Assembly (NCBI RefSeq): GCF_000982955.1
Contig: NZ_KQ058856.1
Coordinates: forward strand, 1 to 50,800
Length of the DNA: 50,800 bases
DNA from: Micromonospora sp. HK10
GTDB lineage: Bacteria; Actinomycetota; Actinomycetes; Mycobacteriales; Micromonosporaceae
Direction of reading: 5' to 3'
In this document: piece by piece, positions 49,133 to 50,800 of the stretch
Position numbering within the stretch: position 1 is the stretch's first letter
How the letters are laid out: the number at the start of each line of letters is the position of its first letter
Notes under the pieces: model-generated
Databases searched by the model: none
What the model saw: the letters and a program-made list of their open reading frames with translations, nothing else
Told to the model about the DNA's origin: nothing
Position numbers and translations under genes: made by a program

Positions 49133-50437
49133 TCAGGCGGGTACCGGCTGGAGCCGGTCCGCGGGGCGGTCGGCCTCGTCCGGCGCCAGCAGCTCGCGCC
49201 GGCCGGCCGAGTCGTACGCGGTGCGGTCGAGGGTGCCTTCGCGGGCGGCCACGATGGTCGGCACGACGGCCTGGCCGGCCACGTTGGTGGCGGTGCGGAT
49301 CATGTCGAGGATCGGGTCGATCGCCAGCAGCAGGCCGGCGCCGGCCAGCGGCAGACCCAGCGTGCTCAGGGTCAGGGTGAGCATCACGATCGCACCGGTC
49401 AGGCCGGCGGTGGCGGCCGAGCCGACGACCGAGACGAAGGCGATCAGCAGGTAGTCGGTGACGCCCAGGTGCACCCCGAAGACCTGCGCCACGAAGATCG
49501 CGGCGAGCGCCGGGTAGATGGCGGCGCAGCCGTCCATCTTCGTGGTGGCGCCGAACGGCACCGCGAAGGAGGCGTACTCGCGGGGGACGCCGAGGCGCTC
49601 GACCGAGCGCTGGGTCACCGGCATGGTGCCCACCGAGGAGCGGGAGACGAACGCCAGCTCGATGGCGGGCCAGGCGCCGGCGAAGAAGCGCACCGGGTTG
49701 AGCCGGCCGGCGGCCAGCAGCAGCACGGGGTACACCACGAAGAGCACGATGGCGCAGCCGACGTAGACCGCGGTGGTGAACTTGGCGAGCGGCGCCAGCA
49801 GGTCCCAGCCGTACGAGGCGACGGCGTTGCCGATCAGGCCGAGGGTGCCGATCGGGGCGAGCCGGATGACCCACCAGAGCGCCTTCTGCACGATGGCGAG
49901 CACGGAGCGGTTGAGCGTCACGAACGGCTCGGCGGCCTCGCCGATGAGCAGCGCGGCGGCGCCGACCACCAGGGCGAGGAAGACGATCTGGAGGACGTTG
50001 CCCTCGACGAACGCGCCGACCGGGTTGGTCGGCACGATGCCGGTGAGGAAGTCGGTCCAGGAGCCGGTCTTCTTCGGCGCGGCGGCGCCGGCCACGTCGA
50101 GGGTGACGCCCTTGCCGGGGTCGGTGAGCAGGCCGAGACCGATGCCGATGCTCACCGCGACCAGCGCGGTGATGCCGAACCAGAGCAACGTCTTCAGCGC
50201 CAGACGGGCGGCATTGGCCACGCCACGGAGGCTGACCACGCTGACCACGATGGCCGTGAAGACCAGCGGCGGTACGGCCAGCTTGAGCAACTGGACGAAG
50301 AGGTGCCCGACGGTGTCGAGGGTGCTGGTCAGCCAGGCGAGGTCGTTGGCGCGGGCGAGGAAGCCGAGCGCCACGCCGAGGACGAGGCCGAGCAGGATCT
50401 GCAGGGAAAAGGGAAACTTGCGCAGGGCGGAAGCCAT
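49133..50437 (-). CDS. DAACS-family dicarboxylate/amino acid:cation symporter
   Basis: A 434-residue Na+- or H+-coupled transporter. Its helices begin LQILLGLVLGVALGFLA, and the core includes the serine-rich hairpin SRSSVGTMPVTQRSVERLGV, ASFAVPFGATTKMDGCAAIY, and the IDPILDMIRTATNVAGQ motif. Family members carry C4-dicarboxylates, glutamate/aspartate, serine or cystine. Sequence alone does not choose, but a Cys-containing leader peptide upstream (50477-50566) suggests sulfur or cysteine control, so cystine-type uptake is an option. An OYE gene lies downstream. Confidence 0.92.
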   Translation of the reverse strand: MASALRKFPFSLQILLGLVLGVALGFLARANDLAWLTSTLDTVGHLFVQLLKLAVPPLVFTAIVVSVVSLRGVANAARLALKTLLWFGITALVAVSIGIGLGLLTDPGKGVTLDVAGAAAPKKTGSWTDFLTGIVPTNPVGAFVEGNVLQIVFLALVVGAAALLIGEAAEPFVTLNRSVLAIVQKALWWVIRLAPIGTLGLIGNAVASYGWDLLAPLAKFTTAVYVGCAIVLFVVYPVLLLAAGRLNPVRFFAGAWPAIELAFVSRSSVGTMPVTQRSVERLGVPREYASFAVPFGATTKMDGCAAIYPALAAIFVAQVFGVHLGVTDYLLIAFVSVVGSAATAGLTGAIVMLTLTLSTLGLPLAGAGLLLAIDPILDMIRTATNVAGQAVVPTIVAAREGTLDRTAYDSAGRRELLAPDEADRPADRLQPVPA

Positions 50438-50476
50438 GGGGTCGGTCCAAGGTCTGGTGGGGTGAACGGGGCAGCG

Positions 50477-50566
50477 TCAGGAGAGTGGCTGCGCCGGACA
50501 GATGCCGCTGGCCTGCCGTCGGAGGTCGACGTACAGGCGCACGGTCAGGTGCCAGACGTTGGTCAT
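50477..50566 (-). CDS. Cys-containing leader peptide (29 codons)
   Basis: A 29-residue open frame ending 39 bases before the symporter start, on the same strand. It starts MTNVWHLTV and contains RLYVDLRRQASGIC, which matches the (R)LHVDLxRxxxxxC form of short actinobacterial leader peptides placed ahead of sulfur-uptake and assimilation genes. In those, slow translation at Cys codons controls the downstream gene. The single Cys codon is TGT at 50498-50500 (minus strand). GGGAG lies about 15 bases upstream of the ATG. Too short for standard gene callers. Confidence 0.7.
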   Translation of the reverse strand: MTNVWHLTVRLYVDLRRQASGICPAQPLS

Positions 50567-50745
50567 CGCCGGCCGACGTTACTCCCGGCCGCCGCCCACT
50601 GGAAGGAGCGGGCCGCGTGACGCTCCTTACAGCCCCGTTTCCGACCCGTCGACCCTTTCGTCATGATCGTCAGTACGTTCGCGACCGCCCCGGCTTCCCC
50701 GGCCGGCCTTGGCGTCGCCTCTCGGACGCGGCCTCCGGGCCGCGA

Positions 50746-50800
50746 CCTCCCGGGACGTGGCCCTCTCGGGACGTAGCCCTCTCGGGACGTAGCCCTCTCG
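50746..50800. repeat. 16-bp tandem repeat reaching the right edge of the window
   Basis: The unit CCCTCTCGGGACGTAG is repeated exactly at 50761-50776 and 50777-50792. It is preceded by a diverged copy (CTCCCGGGACGTGG, 50747-50760) and followed by a partial copy to 50800. The array probably continues beyond the window. Confidence 0.75.

Overview
The window is a very GC-rich, densely coded chromosomal segment with many GTG starts, TGATG/ATGA gene overlaps and core-gene order typical of Actinobacteria. Gene content and several family-level details (DUF2469 after rnhB, DUF2631 near dxr, DivIVA-motif protein after rlmN, GNAT with DUF4081 near ispG, Cys-containing actinobacterial leader peptide) suggest a Micromonosporaceae member such as Micromonospora or Salinispora. 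This taxonomic call is inference from sequence style and synteny; no 16S or other marker RNA is present. I saw no tRNA, rRNA, CRISPR array, prophage or insertion sequence.

Layout. (1) 1-262: a C-tract / inverted repeat / G-tract element, then proS and a DUF402 protein. (2) 2.4-8.6 kb: a translation and secretion block on the + strand: rpsP, khpA, rimM, trmD, rplS, two tandem signal peptidase I genes, a NUDIX hydrolase, rnhB and DUF2469. (3) 8.6-17.8 kb: mixed strands, with a methyltransferase, a degenerate M23 peptidase, a PLP-dependent aminotransferase-fold enzyme, a XerC/D recombinase, a small unknown protein, a suppressor-of-fused domain protein, the overlapping minus-strand set yraN-yifB-dprA, and a VOC protein. 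(4) 18-27.2 kb: a disordered membrane protein, then rpsB, tsf, pyrH, frr, cdsA (with a very long repeat-rich N-terminus), rlmN and a protein with DivIVA-like motifs at both ends. (5) 27.2-34 kb: DUF2631, followed by an accessory block (MBL-Rieske protein, TMEM175-type channel, FAD oxidoreductase, YihY/BrkB, GNAT, Uma2). (6) 34-37.8 kb: dxr, rip1/rseP-type protease and ispG, i.e. two MEP isoprenoid steps with an intramembrane protease between them. (7) 37.8-50.8 kb: accessory and transport genes: a divergent PadR/MFS pair with a repeat-rich operator, a DUF4081-GNAT, an operon of a degenerate ABC ATPase, a YhgE/Pip protein and TetR with a strong palindromic operator, a 1168-residue fused ABC exporter with one consensus and one degenerate ATP site, an Old Yellow Enzyme, and a DAACS-type symporter preceded by a Cys-containing leader peptide.

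How the parts fit. Most genes are housekeeping: ribosome assembly, tRNA/rRNA modification, protein export, phospholipid head-group activation, UMP synthesis and isoprenoid precursors. The unusual content lies in cis-regulatory structure (recurrent TGGCA-type -10 elements close to start codons, a structured rplS leader, two operators, a leader peptide), in lineage-specific protein extensions (CdsA, DivIVA-motif protein), and in the 40.8-48.0 kb transport cluster. No single locus is convincingly a new defence or mobile system. The best candidates for something undescribed are the leader-peptide/symporter/OYE unit, the degenerate ABC-YhgE-TetR operon with its operator, and the MBL-Rieske protein.
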